A stretch of 64,000 nucleotides of DNA from Streptomyces sp. NRRL S-455 (GTDB lineage: Bacteria > Actinomycetota > Actinomycetes > Streptomycetales > Streptomycetaceae). Made by a program: the position numbers and the translations under genes. The notes under the pieces were generated by a model. The model worked only from the letters and a program-made list of their open reading frames with translations. It had not been told where the DNA came from and did not search any database. Numbering within the stretch: position 1 is the first letter of the stretch; each line of letters opens with the position of its first letter. Of this stretch, positions 9,288-18,356 are shown piece by piece. The stretch is from contig NZ_JOCT01000015.1 of NCBI RefSeq assembly GCF_000717875.1, positions 1-64,000 of the forward strand. The letters run 5' to 3'.

Positions 9288-10948
9288 GCCTCGTCACCTT
9301 CACGCATCGGGACCCGGACACCGCGCTCGTCGGCGACCGACTCCGCGATGTCGTAGCCCGCGTCCACGTGCCGGATGACGCCCATGCCGGGGTCGTTGGT
9401 GAGCACCCGGCGGATCTTCTCCCCGCCGAGCTTCGTACCGTCGGCCACCGTCACCTGCCCGGCGTGGATGGACCGCCCCATGCCCACGCCACCGCCGTGG
9501 TGGATCGACACCCAGGAGGCGCCCGACGCCACGTTCACCATGGCGTTCAGCAGCGGCCAGTCGGCGATCGCGTCGGACCCGTCGAGCATGGCCTCGGTCT
9601 CGCGGTAGGGCGAGGCGACGGATCCGCAGTCGAGGTGGTCGCGGCCGATGGCCAGGGGCGCGGCGAGCTCGCCGCTCGCGACCATGTCGTTGAAGCGCTC
9701 GCCGGCCTTGTCCCGCTCGCCGTAGCCGAGCCAGCAGATGCGGGCGGGCAGGCCCTGGAAGTGCACGCGCTCGCCCGCCATCCTGATCCACCGGGCGAGG
9801 GACTCGTTCCGCGGGAAGAGGTCGAGGATCGCCTTGTCGGTCTTGGCGATGTCGGCCGGGTCACCCGAGAGGGCCGCCCAGCGGAAGGGGCCCTTGCCCT
9901 CGCAGAACAGCGGGCGGATGTAGGCGGGGACGAAGCCGGGGAAGGCGAAGGCCCGGTCGTATCCGGCGAGTCGCGCCTCGCCGCGGATGGAGTTGCCGTA
10001 GTCGAAGACCTCGGCGCCGGCGTCCATGAAGCCGACCATGGCCTCGACGTGCCGGGCCATGGACTCCCGGGCGCGGGTGGTGAAACCGGCCGGGTCCTTG
10101 GCCGCGGCGTCGGCCATGTCCTCGAAGGCGGTGCCGAGGGGCAGGTAGGCCAGCGGGTCGTGGGCGGAGGTCTGGTCGGTGACGATGTCGATCGGGGCGC
10201 CCATGGCGAGCAGCTTCGGCAGCAGCTCGGCGGCGTTGCCGAGGACACCGATCGACAGCGGGCGGCGGGCGTCACGCGCCTCGACGGCCAGCCGCAGGGC
10301 GTGGTCGAGCGAGTCGGCCCGCACGTCCAGGTACCGGTGCTCGATGCGCCGCTCGATGGCGCGCGGGTCGCAGTCGATGCAGATGGCCACACCGTCGTTC
10401 ATGGTGACGGCGAGCGGCTGGGCGCCGCCCATGCCGCCGAGACCGGCGGTGAGGGTGATCGTCCCGGCGAGGGAGCCGCCGAACCGCTTGGCGGCGACGG
10501 CGGCGAAGGTCTCGTAGGTGCCCTGGAGGATGCCCTGGGTGCCGATGTAGATCCATGAACCGGCGGTCATCTGCCCGTACATGGTCAGGCCCAGCTGTTC
10601 GAGCCGGCGGAACTCCTCCCAGTTCGCCCAGTCGCCGACCAGGTTGGAGTTGGCGATGAGGACGCGCGGGGCCCACTCGTGGGTCTGCATGACGCCGACG
10701 GGGCGGCCGGACTGGACGAGCATGGTCTCGTCCTGCTTGAGGGTCCGCAGCGTCCGGACCATCGCGTCGAAGGAGCGCCAGTCGCGCGCCGCCTTGCCGG
10801 TGCCGCCGTAGACGACGAGCTGGTCGGGGTGCTCGGCGACCTCCGGGTCGAGGTTGTTCTGCAGCATCCGCAGGGCGGCTTCCTGCTGCCATCCCAGGGC
10901 GCTCGGTTCCGTGCCGCGCGGTGCCCGGACGGCGCGTGGTCCTGACAT
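9284..10948 (-). CDS. hutU: Urocanate hydratase
   Basis: A 554-residue urocanase, which hydrates urocanate to imidazolonepropionate using tightly bound NAD. The sequence is family-typical throughout, including [28 protein letters not shown] and the NAD-binding [19 protein letters not shown] chose ATG at 10948 because AGGAGG lies seven bases upstream; the frame extends 17 codons further without a ribosome site. It is the first gene of the leftward hut operon. Histidine ammonia-lyase, which makes urocanate, is not in the window. Confidence 0.97.
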   Translation of the reverse strand: MSGPRAVRAPRGTEPSALGWQQEAALRMLQNNLDPEVAEHPDQLVVYGGTGKAARDWRSFDAMVRTLRTLKQDETMLVQSGRPVGVMQTHEWAPRVLIANSNLVGDWANWEEFRRLEQLGLTMYGQMTAGSWIYIGTQGILQGTYETFAAVAAKRFGGSLAGTITLTAGLGGMGGAQPLAVTMNDGVAICIDCDPRAIERRIEHRYLDVRADSLDHALRLAVEARDARRPLSIGVLGNAAELLPKLLAMGAPIDIVTDQTSAHDPLAYLPLGTAFEDMADAAAKDPAGFTTRARESMARHVEAMVGFMDAGAEVFDYGNSIRGEARLAGYDRAFAFPGFVPAYIRPLFCEGKGPFRWAALSGDPADIAKTDKAILDLFPRNESLARWIRMAGERVHFQGLPARICWLGYGERDKAGERFNDMVASGELAAPLAIGRDHLDCGSVASPYRETEAMLDGSDAIADWPLLNAMVNVASGASWVSIHHGGGVGMGRSIHAGQVTVADGTKLGGEKIRRVLTNDPGMGVIRHVDAGYDIAESVADERGVRVPMREGDEA

Positions 10949-10991
10949 GGTCTGCCTCCTGGTGGGTGCTCCCGGCGGATTGTTGCTGCGG

Positions 10992-11028
10992 TTATTCACA
11001 TCCTGAACCTCTGAATAGGGCTAGTCAA
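10992..11028 (-). promoter_or_regulatory. hutU promoter with inverted repeat
   Basis: Reading leftward, TTGACT (11028-11023) is separated by 17 bases from CAGGAT (11005-11000), a good match to a principal-sigma promoter. Transcription would start near 10992 and leave a leader of about 45 bases before hutU. A perfect inverted repeat TATTCA/TGAATA (11017-11012 and 10997-10992) spans the -10 element, and a TTCAG direct repeat fills the spacer. This is the natural place for a repressor. Confidence 0.5.
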
Positions 11029-11076
11029 TACGTCCGGGGCTCCGCGTGGCGGTGCCGTGGGTGTTTGGCTGGATGC

Positions 11077-12459
11077 ATGGATGACGACATTCAGGCAGAC
11101 GACTCGGGAGCCGGGCGGGCGGCCCGGCGGGACGAGGCGGTGCGGGCCGCCGTGGAGCAGGGCCTGCTCGGGCCCGGCAGTCCGATCGTCGGACTGCTCG
11201 ACGTCACCGGGATCCGGGAGTCGGCGGCGGAGCTGCGCGCGGCGTTCGACGCGGTGGTGGCGCCGGGCACGCCCGTGCTGCACGCCTTCGCGGTGAAGGC
11301 GACCCCGCTGGTGCCGGTGCTGCGGCTGCTGCGCGAGGAGGGCGTCGGCGCGGAGGTGGCGAGCCCGGGTGAGCTGGCGCTGGCCCGGGCCGCGGGCGTG
11401 CCGGCGGCCATGACGGTGCTCGACTCGCCCGCGAAGACCCCGGCCGAGCTGCGCGAGGCGCTGGCGCTGGGCATCGCCGTCAACGCGGACAACCCGCAGG
11501 AGCTGGAGCGCATCGACGGCCTGGTGAGGTCCTCCGCCGGCCGCTCCCCGCTCGGGATCCGGGTGAATCCGCAGGTCGGTGGGGGCTCCATCGAGGCGAC
11601 GTCCACAGCCACGGCGACGTCGAAGTTCGGGGTGGCGCTGCGCGACGAGGGGGCGCGGGAGTGGGTCGTACAGGCCTTCCTGGACCGGCCGTGGCTGACC
11701 CGGCTGCACGCGCACACCGGGTCCCAGGGCATCCCGCTGTCCCTGATGGTGCGGGGCATTGCCGAGACGTACGCGCTGGCGGAGGAGATCAACCGGCGGG
11801 CCGGACGGCGGCAGATCGACACGCTCGACATCGGCGGCGGACTGCCGGTGAACTTCGCCTCGGACGCGACGACCCCGACGTACGCGCAGTACGCGCGCGT
11901 GCTGACCGAGGAGGTGCCGGGGCTGTTCGACGGGCGGTACGGGCTCGTCACCGAGTTCGGGCGGTCACTGCTCGCCAAGCACGGGACGGTCGTGGCGCGG
12001 GTCGAGTACGCGAAGGCCTCCGGCGGGCGGGCGGTGGCGGTGACGCATGCGGGGGTGCAGGTCGCTGCCCGGACGGTTTACGCACCGGGGAGTTGGCCCC
12101 TGAGGATCGCGGCGTACGACTCGAAGGGGCGGGTGAAGGACGGGCCCCATGTCGTGCAGGACGTCGCGGGACCGGCCTGCTTTGCGGGGGACCTGCTGGC
12201 GGAGGGGCGTTCCATGCCGTTGCTGGAGCAGGGGGACTATGCGGCGGCGCTGGATACGGGGGCGTACTACTTCGCGCATCACTATGCCTACAACTCGCTC
12301 GCACGCCCGGGGATCTACGGGTTCGCGCCGGGCTCTGCGGGACGTGTCGCCTTCGCGGTGGTACGTGAGCCGCAGTCGATCGAGGAGGTCGTCGCAGAGT
12401 CTGGTGGGGCGCAGGTCGATGCGCTGCTGAGCGGCCAGGCGCCGTGGGAGCTTCAGTAG
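11077..12459 (+). CDS. PLP-dependent decarboxylase, fold type III (LysA-like)
   Basis: A 460-residue protein of the diaminopimelate/ornithine decarboxylase superfamily. HAFAVKATP near residue 70 carries the PLP lysine, SKFGV and HTGSQG follow, and LDIGGGLPVNF is the glycine-rich phosphate-binding loop. GPACFAGDLLAEG near the C-terminus has the conserved cysteine of the decarboxylases. The start is ATG at 11077; no strong ribosome site precedes it. It diverges from hutU across 128 bases. It is not in a lysine operon, so it is probably not the housekeeping LysA; the substrate is unknown. A hut-linked amino acid or D-amino acid substrate is only a guess. Confidence 0.85.
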   Translation: MDDDIQADDSGAGRAARRDEAVRAAVEQGLLGPGSPIVGLLDVTGIRESAAELRAAFDAVVAPGTPVLHAFAVKATPLVPVLRLLREEGVGAEVASPGELALARAAGVPAAMTVLDSPAKTPAELREALALGIAVNADNPQELERIDGLVRSSAGRSPLGIRVNPQVGGGSIEATSTATATSKFGVALRDEGAREWVVQAFLDRPWLTRLHAHTGSQGIPLSLMVRGIAETYALAEEINRRAGRRQIDTLDIGGGLPVNFASDATTPTYAQYARVLTEEVPGLFDGRYGLVTEFGRSLLAKHGTVVARVEYAKASGGRAVAVTHAGVQVAARTVYAPGSWPLRIAAYDSKGRVKDGPHVVQDVAGPACFAGDLLAEGRSMPLLEQGDYAAALDTGAYYFAHHYAYNSLARPGIYGFAPGSAGRVAFAVVREPQSIEEVVAESGGAQVDALLSGQAPWELQ

Positions 12460-12469
12460 TTCGCCGGCT

Positions 12470-12545
12470 TTCCGCCCGTCGTGGCCGATCGCGCCCACGC
12501 GGCGCAGCCGCAGATGCAACGCGGCCCCGCGCCCCTTACAGGGAC
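12470..12545. repeat. Streptomyces interspersed GC repeat, degenerate copy
   Basis: Read leftward, this carries AGGGGCGCGGGGCCGCG followed by a CTGCGGCTGCGCCGCGTGGG segment, a variant of the short repeat found after many Streptomyces genes. A related, better preserved copy is at 21957-22010. It lies between convergent genes and can fold, so it may help terminate both. Confidence 0.5.
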
Positions 12546-12547
12546 GC

Positions 12548-13132
12548 TCACACCAGCGCCGGTGTCTTCTTTCGCGCCCCGCCCGGGGCGGCGTCGCCCG
12601 CCGCGATGCCGGTGCTGCGGTAGCCCCTGACCGGCTTCCCTGCCGGGCTGCCCGCACCTCCGCGCAGCCAGTCCACCCGCACCCACAACAACACCTCGTC
12701 GGCACGCTCCCGGCGTCCCAGCCACGCCGCCTTCAGCCACAGGCCCGCACCGCAGCCGCACAGGACCATGCCGGGCGCGGCGGGCACGGCGAAGGCGCCG
12801 GCCAGGGCCGCGAGGAAGGCGAGCAGGAGCCACCAGCGGTGGCGGCGGCGCCAGTTGCGCGCGGTCACCGCACGGTCCTGCAGGACGTCGTGCTTGCCGG
12901 CGCGGGGCGCCGATGCGGCCAGGGCGGCGTAACGCTTGCGGCGTCCGCCCGCCACGGCAGCCGTCACCAGGACGAACAGCGCCGCCCCGGCCAGGACGCC
13001 GATGCGGCGGCCGGTCAGTCCCGGCGGCAGCAGGCCGATGCCCGCCGCGCACACACCCAGCCACCACAGCGGGGCCGCTCCCGCCCGTACGACGACGGCC
13101 ACCCGAGCCAGCCCCTGTCCTCCGCGTGTCAC
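12548..13132 (-). CDS. Membrane protein, function unknown
   Basis: A 194-residue protein starting with GTG at 13132. Two hydrophobic segments lie at about 20-40 and 44-62, and another pair at about 100-135, where LLLAFLAALAGAFAVPA and MVLCGCGAGLWL occur. The C-terminal 50 residues are basic and polar. No catalytic motif is visible. It stands alone between the convergent decarboxylase gene and the RpiR regulator upstream in the same direction, 103 bases away. No function can be assigned. Confidence 0.75.
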   Translation of the reverse strand: MTRGGQGLARVAVVVRAGAAPLWWLGVCAAGIGLLPPGLTGRRIGVLAGAALFVLVTAAVAGGRRKRYAALAASAPRAGKHDVLQDRAVTARNWRRRHRWWLLLAFLAALAGAFAVPAAPGMVLCGCGAGLWLKAAWLGRRERADEVLLWVRVDWLRGGAGSPAGKPVRGYRSTGIAAGDAAPGGARKKTPALV

Positions 13133-13235
13133 GTTCAGCCTCCGTCCAGCTCAGTGAAGTGTCTGAAGAGCGTTGCAGGACAGGCACATTAGCCACACAA
13201 CGTGAGACGAATCTGAGAAAACACCGCGCGGGACG

Positions 13236-14078
13236 TCAGTCGACGAACAGGCCCCGCGCCGCCGCCTTCGCGTCGAACTCCTCCAGGCGCGACTGGGCCT
13301 CGGGCAGGTCGTCGCACATCGCCTCCAGCAGCACCCGGCCGAGCAGCATCGGGGAGCAGGCCGTGTCGAAGGCGAGGCCGGTGCCGACGGCGGCGGGCAG
13401 CAGCAGATCGGACACCTTGGCGACCGGAGCGAAGGCCGAGTCGGCGACCGTGACGACGGTGAGGCCGGCCCGGCGGGCGTAGTCGAGGGTGTCGACGACC
13501 TCGCGGGGGTGCCGGGGCAGCGCGAAGCACAGCAGTGCGGTGGCCCCGGCCTGGACGGCGGCGTCGATGCGGTCCTGGAGCATCGTGCCGCCCTCCCCCA
13601 GGAGCCGTACGTCGGGGTGGACCTTGGCGGCGAAGTAGGCGAAACCCTGCGCCTGGGCCGCCGCCGCGCGCAGGCCGAGGACGGGGAGCGGGCGGGAGGC
13701 CGCCAGCAGGCGCCCCGCGCGCCGCACCGGCCGGGGGTCGGCCAGGGCCTCCGCCAGGTGCCGCAGGTTCTCGATCTCGGCCTGGACGGCCTGCTGGTAC
13801 TCGTTGGAGGACCCGGCGTCCGCCACGGGTTCGGCGGGGGCGACCTCGCGCAGGTGCCGGCGCAGGGCGGGGTAGCCGTCGAAGCCGAGGGCGACGGCGA
13901 AGCGGGTCACGGAAGGCTGGCTGACCCCGGCCAGCTCGGCGAGCTCCACGCTCGACAGGAACGGCACGTCAGCGGCGCGCCGCACCATGCTGTGCGCGAT
14001 TCGCCGCTGGGTCGGCGTCAGCCGGTGCCCCTCGAAGAGCGCCTGCAGCCGCGCGGCAGGGCTGTCGGTCACGCTCAT
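13236..14078 (-). CDS. MurR/RpiR-family transcriptional regulator
   Basis: A 280-residue regulator. The N-terminal helix-turn-helix (about 20-75) contains SSVELAELAGVSQPSVTRFAVALGF, recognisable in the shorter form ELAGVSQPSVTRF. A SIS sugar-phosphate-binding domain occupies about 120-260. Such proteins repress catabolic genes and respond to a phosphorylated sugar or similar ligand. The target is unknown. Two palindromes immediately upstream (14103-14136) suggest autoregulation. It is five genes from hutU, and Gram-positive and proteobacterial hut systems use other regulator families, so a hut role is not supported. Confidence 0.92.
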   Translation of the reverse strand: MSVTDSPAARLQALFEGHRLTPTQRRIAHSMVRRAADVPFLSSVELAELAGVSQPSVTRFAVALGFDGYPALRRHLREVAPAEPVADAGSSNEYQQAVQAEIENLRHLAEALADPRPVRRAGRLLAASRPLPVLGLRAAAAQAQGFAYFAAKVHPDVRLLGEGGTMLQDRIDAAVQAGATALLCFALPRHPREVVDTLDYARRAGLTVVTVADSAFAPVAKVSDLLLPAAVGTGLAFDTACSPMLLGRVLLEAMCDDLPEAQSRLEEFDAKAAARGLFVD

Positions 14079-14102
14079 GACGTGCTCCTCCCCCTTGCCT
14101 AT

Positions 14103-14136
14103 TCAGTGACTGAGGATTCTGCATGAGCATATGCAG
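14103..14136 (-). promoter_or_regulatory. Adjacent palindromes upstream of the RpiR gene
   Basis: A perfect 11-base palindrome TCAGTGACTGA at 14103-14113 is followed by CTGCAT (14119-14124) and ATGCAG (14131-14136), six bases apart. Both lie within 60 bases of the regulator's start codon. Dimeric RpiR proteins commonly bind such sites near their own promoters. Confidence 0.5.
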
Positions 14137-14316
14137 ACCGGCAACCGGGGGGGCGGACGGCAGCCCCGTCGAGAGGCAGCGGCAGCCCGTGTCGCCGACC
14201 GGAGTGATCTGACCGGACTTCCCGGCAGACCACTGGGCTGCGCACTCGGCTCGTTCGCGACACGGGGCCGGTCGGAGGCCTCCCGCAGGCGGATGGCCTC
14301 CCGAGGACTCCTGCGA

Positions 14317-15897
14317 TCAGAAGCGGCTGACCATCCCAGGGATGCCCGGGGGTGTCGGCAGCGGCAGCCGGCTGGGGGTGTTGCGTTCGTCCGCGGCCGG
14401 AGGAGCCTTGCAGGTCAGGTCCTTCGCGGGGAGCTTGCCGGTGGTCAGGTAGGTGGTGGCCGTCTTGTCGGCGCACGACTTGGTGCCGTAGATGCCGTGT
14501 CCGACACCTCCGGCGACCGTGACCATCTTCGAGCCCTTCATGGTGCGGCGCAGGCCCTGGCCGCTGGTCAGCGGCGTCTGGGAGTCCCACTCGTTCTGGA
14601 GGATCAGCGCGCGCACCTTGTTGTCGATCCTGGTGGCGGGCTCGCTGCCGCTCTTCTTCCAGAAGGCGCACGGCTTGATGTGGGAGGCGAAGTCGCCGTA
14701 CAGCGGGTACCTGGCCTTGTCCCGGATCGCGTCCTTGCGGTACTGCTCGGGATCGCGCGGCCAGGCGCGGGTGTCGGCGCAGACGACGGCCCAGAAGGAG
14801 GCGTCGCCGTTGTCCTCGGGCACGGTCCGGCCGAAGGACGGTGGAACGGGTTCGGGCGTCCTGCGCTCCCGGCCGGCGGACGGGGGAGCTCCGGCGGCGG
14901 CCTTCTTCAGCTCGGCGACGATCTCGGCGGCGTCGCGCGTGCCGAAGAACGCGCCCCGGAGGGCGGAGCGGATGTCGTCACCGGTCAGCTGCGTGCCGTC
15001 GAGGTCGATCGGCTTGCGGTCGGCCTGGGCGACCAGGCCGTAGAAGGTCTTGCGGACCGCCTCGGGAGTCCGGCCCAGCTTGTAGGTGGCGTGCCGCGCG
15101 GCGGTCCACTCGGCCCATCGGGTGAAGGCGGGCTCGGCGCCCTCCGCCCAGACCTGGATCATCCCGCGCCAGATCCGGGCCGGGTCGACGGCGCTGTCCA
15201 GCACGAAGCGGTCGGTGCGCTTCGGGAACATCTGCGTGTAGACGGCGCCGAGGTAGGTGCCGTAGGAGTATCCGAGGTAGGAGATCTTCTTCTCTCCGAG
15301 CACCGCGCGGATGACGTCCATGTCCCGGGCGGTGTTGCGGGTGGTGATGTGGCGCAGCTTGTCGCCCTGCTTCCTGTCGCACTTCTCGGCGACGGTCCGG
15401 GCCCACTTCACGTCCTTGGTGAACGTCTCGGCCTTGTAGGGCCGTTCCCAGTTCCGCTCCTCGGACGTCAGGCCGCAGCCGACGGGGGAACTCTGACCGA
15501 CGCCCCGCGGGTCGAAGCCGACGAGGTCGTACTTGTTCTTCACGGCCTTCGGCAGCTCCTCGGCCATGTACTGCGGCATGTCGACGCCCGGCCCGCCGGG
15601 GCCACCCGGGTTGAGCAGAAGTACGCCACGCCGTTCCTCCTTGGTGCTCGTCCTCATCCTGGATATCGCGAGGTCGAGCTTCTTGGCGCCCGGTCTGGCG
15701 TAGTCGAGCGGCACCTTGATCGTGGCGCACTGGAGGGAGGCGGGCAGCTCCGTGTCGCAGCGGTGCCAGGCCGGTTTCTGCTGGAGGTAGGGGCGAAGGG
15801 GGTTCTCCGCGGCGGATGCCGTGGTGGGGGCCAGCGCGGGGACCAGCGTGGTGACGGCGCCGGCCGCCAGGAAGAGGGCTATTCGACTGTTGGGCAC
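14317..15897 (-). CDS. Secreted tripeptidyl aminopeptidase-type alpha/beta hydrolase
   Basis: A 526-residue secreted serine hydrolase of the Streptomyces Tap/SlpD-SlpE group. It removes tripeptides or small N-terminal groups from extracellular proteins. The GTG start at 15897 has AAGGAC upstream. A signal peptide ends near TASA-AE (about residue 29). Oxyanion-region LLNPGGPGGPG, nucleophile motif GYSYGTY and C-terminal GVGHGIYG with the catalytic histidine are all present; the TAP-like C-terminal domain contains ALILQNEWDSQTP, supplying the acid. Length is normal. It is monocistronic, leftward, with no obvious partner. Confidence 0.9.
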   Translation of the reverse strand: MPNSRIALFLAAGAVTTLVPALAPTTASAAENPLRPYLQQKPAWHRCDTELPASLQCATIKVPLDYARPGAKKLDLAISRMRTSTKEERRGVLLLNPGGPGGPGVDMPQYMAEELPKAVKNKYDLVGFDPRGVGQSSPVGCGLTSEERNWERPYKAETFTKDVKWARTVAEKCDRKQGDKLRHITTRNTARDMDVIRAVLGEKKISYLGYSYGTYLGAVYTQMFPKRTDRFVLDSAVDPARIWRGMIQVWAEGAEPAFTRWAEWTAARHATYKLGRTPEAVRKTFYGLVAQADRKPIDLDGTQLTGDDIRSALRGAFFGTRDAAEIVAELKKAAAGAPPSAGRERRTPEPVPPSFGRTVPEDNGDASFWAVVCADTRAWPRDPEQYRKDAIRDKARYPLYGDFASHIKPCAFWKKSGSEPATRIDNKVRALILQNEWDSQTPLTSGQGLRRTMKGSKMVTVAGGVGHGIYGTKSCADKTATTYLTTGKLPAKDLTCKAPPAADERNTPSRLPLPTPPGIPGMVSRF

Positions 15898-16133
15898 GTG
15901 CGTTGGGTCCTTGGGTCGACGCGGACGGGACGCACCCACCCTGCCGCGCGCGGAACGCGGATTGATCCATCCACTGGGCAGAGTTTCTCCCACCGTGGGT
16001 GGACGGGGAGTTGGGGCGGATAGTGCTTGAGTCGGACAACCACGACCCGCTCTTTGCCATCTACCTCAAGTGGCGTGCTGACAGGGGGGATAGCCCCAGT
16101 GCGGCCGGCGTCACCGCTTTCTAGCGTGGGCGC

Positions 16134-16568
16134 ATGACCGGATTTGACGCGCGGGACACCGACCTGAAGAGGGAACTCGACGCCACCCTGCAGACGCGCA
16201 GGGAGCTGGGCGAGGAGTACGAGTCGGCTCTGGTCGAGTCGTTCCTGGAGAAGGTCGACCAGCGGATCGACGGCATGGTGGAGCGCCGGGTGCGCCGTCA
16301 GCTCGCCGAGCAGCAGACGCAGACCGCCCGGGACTCCCGGGCACCGATGGCCACGGACTCCTGGGGCGAGCGCTTCGGGTTCGGGATCGTCTCCCTCGTC
16401 CTCGCGGTGCCGCTGTCCGCGATCGGCGGAGGTATCGCGGACACCCCGGGTCTGGCCGTCGCCTGGGCCGGCATCGTCGGAGTGAACGTCGCCCAGGCCG
16501 CCCGCACCAATCCGGGCCTGTTCGGCCGCCGCGTCAAGTCCTCCCGGGGCGGGGACAGGGGGGACTGA
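16134..16568 (+). CDS. Membrane protein with N-terminal coiled coil
   Basis: A 144-residue protein. Residues 1-70 are charged and helical (heptad-like KRELDATLQTRRELGEEYES and so on). Residues about 82-125 form two hydrophobic segments, FGIVSLVLAVPLSAIGGGI and GLAVAWAGIVGVNVAQAA. The tail is basic. It resembles small conserved actinobacterial membrane proteins of unknown role. It diverges from the peptidase gene across 236 bases and is followed by a very stable hairpin at 16649-16701. Confidence 0.78.
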   Translation: MTGFDARDTDLKRELDATLQTRRELGEEYESALVESFLEKVDQRIDGMVERRVRRQLAEQQTQTARDSRAPMATDSWGERFGFGIVSLVLAVPLSAIGGGIADTPGLAVAWAGIVGVNVAQAARTNPGLFGRRVKSSRGGDRGD

Positions 16569-16648
16569 GCAGTCCCGGTCCCCGACCTGCCGGGAGTTGG
16601 GCGAAGGGCGACGAGCCACACGGGCTGAGGCACCCGGGAGAGAGATGC

Positions 16649-16701
16649 GCGGGGACCGCCGCACCCCCGTGAACGGGGGGCGGGACGACGGCGGTCCCCG
16701 C
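16649..16701. terminator. Long perfect hairpin after 16134-16568
   Basis: GCGGGGACCGCCG (16649-16661) pairs perfectly with CGGCGGTCCCCGC (16689-16701), a 13-bp stem. The loop itself contains a CCCCC/GGGGG hairpin. It lies 80 bases after the upstream stop codon. Confidence 0.7.
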
Positions 16702-16791
16702 GAGGGACGCTTGCCTGGTCAGGGCCGGGCTTGCGCGTCCGTGGCGTCCGTGGAGGTCCGGGAGCCGCTCCGGAGGTCCTTGACGCCTACG

Positions 16792-16832
16792 GTGTCGGCC
16801 GGGGCGGGGAGCCGCTCCCGCCCTGCCGACAC
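16792..16832 (-). terminator. Hairpin downstream of cystathionine beta-synthase
   Basis: GTGTCGGC (16792-16799) pairs with GCCGACAC (16825-16832), and the interior GGGAGC/GCTCCC extends the structure. It lies about 135 bases beyond the stop codon of the leftward gene. Confidence 0.5.
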
Positions 16833-16967
16833 CCCCTAATGTGCAGGACCGTTGTTAAGCGGGTGCTGCGCGAACGTGACGCGCTCGTACCACTTCCGCG
16901 AAGTCCGCGAAGATCGCGGACGCTGGGGGTTCACCCCGTTCACGGGCGGTTCACCGGAGGTTCGCCG

Positions 16968-18356
16968 CTACTTCCCGGACCTGGCGAGGAAGGACAGCAG
17001 GTCCTGCCGGCTGACCACACCGGTCGGCTTGCCCTCGACGAGGACGATCGCCGCGTCGGCCTTGCCGAGGACGGCCATCAGGTCCGCGACCGGCTCGCCG
17101 GAGCCGACCTGGGGCAGCGGGGCGGACATGTGCTTCTCCAGCGGGTCCTCCAGCGAGGCGCTCTTGCTGAACAGGGCGTCCAGCAGCTCGCGTTCCACCA
17201 CCGAGCCGACGACCTCGGCGGCCATCACGTCGGGGTGCCCGGCGCCCGGCTTGACGACCGGCATCTGGGAGACGCCGTACTCGCGCAGCACCTCGATGGC
17301 CTGACCGACCGTCTCTTCCGGGTGCATGTGGACGAGGGAGGGCATGCGGTCGCCCTCCTTGTCGTTGAGGACGTCGCCGACGCGGGCGCTGGGGCCGGAG
17401 TCCTCCAGGAAGCCGTAGTCGGCCATCCACTCGTCGTTGAAGATCTTGCTGAGGTAGCCGCGGCCGCTGTCCGGCAGCAGCACCACCACGACGTCGTCCT
17501 CGTCGAGCCGCGCGGCCACCTCCAGCGCCGCCACGACCGCCATGCCGCAGGAGCCGCCGACCAGGAGGCCCTCCTCCTTGGCGAGGCGGCGGGTCATCTG
17601 GAAGGAGTCCTTGTCGGACACGGCGACGATCTCGTCCGCGACGGTCCGGTCGTAGGCGGTGGGCCAGAAGTCCTCACCGACGCCCTCGACGAGGTACGGG
17701 CGGCCGGAGCCGCCGGAGTAGACGGAGCCCTCCGGGTCGGCGCCGATGACCTTCACCTTGCCGTCGCTGATCTCCTTCAGGTAGCGGCCGGTCCCGGAGA
17801 TGGTGCCGCCGGTGCCCACGCCCGTCACGAAGTGGGTGATCTTCCCCTCCGTCTGCTCCCACAGCTCGGGGCCCGTGGAGTGGTAGTGGGAGAGCGGGTT
17901 GTTGGGGTTGGAGTACTGGTCGGGCTTCCAGGCGCCCGGCGTCTCGCGCACCAGCCGGTCGGAGACGTTGTAGTAGGAGTCCGGGTGCTCGGGGTCCACG
18001 GCGGTCGGGCAGACGACCACCTCGGCGCCGTAGGCGCGCAGCACGTTGATCTTGTCGGTGCTCACCTTGTCGGGGCACACGAAGATGCACTTGTACCCCT
18101 TCTGCTGCGCCACGATGGCCAGCCCGACACCGGTGTTGCCGCTGGTCGGCTCGACGATCGTGCCGCCCGGCTTGAGCGCGCCGCTCTCCTCCGCCGCCTC
18201 GATCATGCGCAGGGCGATGCGGTCCTTCACGGAGCCGCCGGGATTGAAGTACTCCACCTTGGCCAGGACGGTCGCCCTGATGCCCTTGGTCACGCTGTTG
18301 AGCCTCACCAGCGGGGTGTTGCCGACGAGGCTGATCATCGAGTCGTGGAACTGCAC
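16968..18356 (-). CDS. Cystathionine beta-synthase with C-terminal CBS pair
   Basis: A 462-residue fold-type II PLP enzyme that condenses serine (or O-acetylserine) with homocysteine or sulfide. The PLP lysine is in NPGGSVKDRIA near residue 42. PTSGNTGVGLA and GVGTGGTISGTGRY bind substrate and cofactor phosphate. Residues about 335-460 form two CBS domains, the regulatory module absent from plain cysteine synthases; this and length mark it as a CBS-type enzyme for reverse transsulfuration. The GTG at 18356 has GGAG seven bases upstream. The eukaryotic N-terminal heme domain is absent, as in bacterial forms. Confidence 0.92.
   Translation of the reverse strand: MQFHDSMISLVGNTPLVRLNSVTKGIRATVLAKVEYFNPGGSVKDRIALRMIEAAEESGALKPGGTIVEPTSGNTGVGLAIVAQQKGYKCIFVCPDKVSTDKINVLRAYGAEVVVCPTAVDPEHPDSYYNVSDRLVRETPGAWKPDQYSNPNNPLSHYHSTGPELWEQTEGKITHFVTGVGTGGTISGTGRYLKEISDGKVKVIGADPEGSVYSGGSGRPYLVEGVGEDFWPTAYDRTVADEIVAVSDKDSFQMTRRLAKEEGLLVGGSCGMAVVAALEVAARLDEDDVVVVLLPDSGRGYLSKIFNDEWMADYGFLEDSGPSARVGDVLNDKEGDRMPSLVHMHPEETVGQAIEVLREYGVSQMPVVKPGAGHPDVMAAEVVGSVVERELLDALFSKSASLEDPLEKHMSAPLPQVGSGEPVADLMAVLGKADAAIVLVEGKPTGVVSRQDLLSFLARSGK

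Larger units (their letters stand above)
16569..16967. other. Gap with two long hairpins and no gene
   Basis: A 399-base gap between convergent genes. Besides the hairpins listed at 16649 and 16792 it contains a tandem gcgtccgtg duplication near 16736-16754 and a small palindrome TCCGCG/CGCGGA near 16901-16917. I see no supported reading frame, tRNA or known RNA family. Confidence 0.55.

Noticed and set aside
12070..12085. Apparent TTA in the decarboxylase gene
   Set aside because: The bases are read as GTT TAC in frame, so there is no TTA codon. The same applies to TAA triplets inside the leftward genes, which fall across Tyr or other codons.
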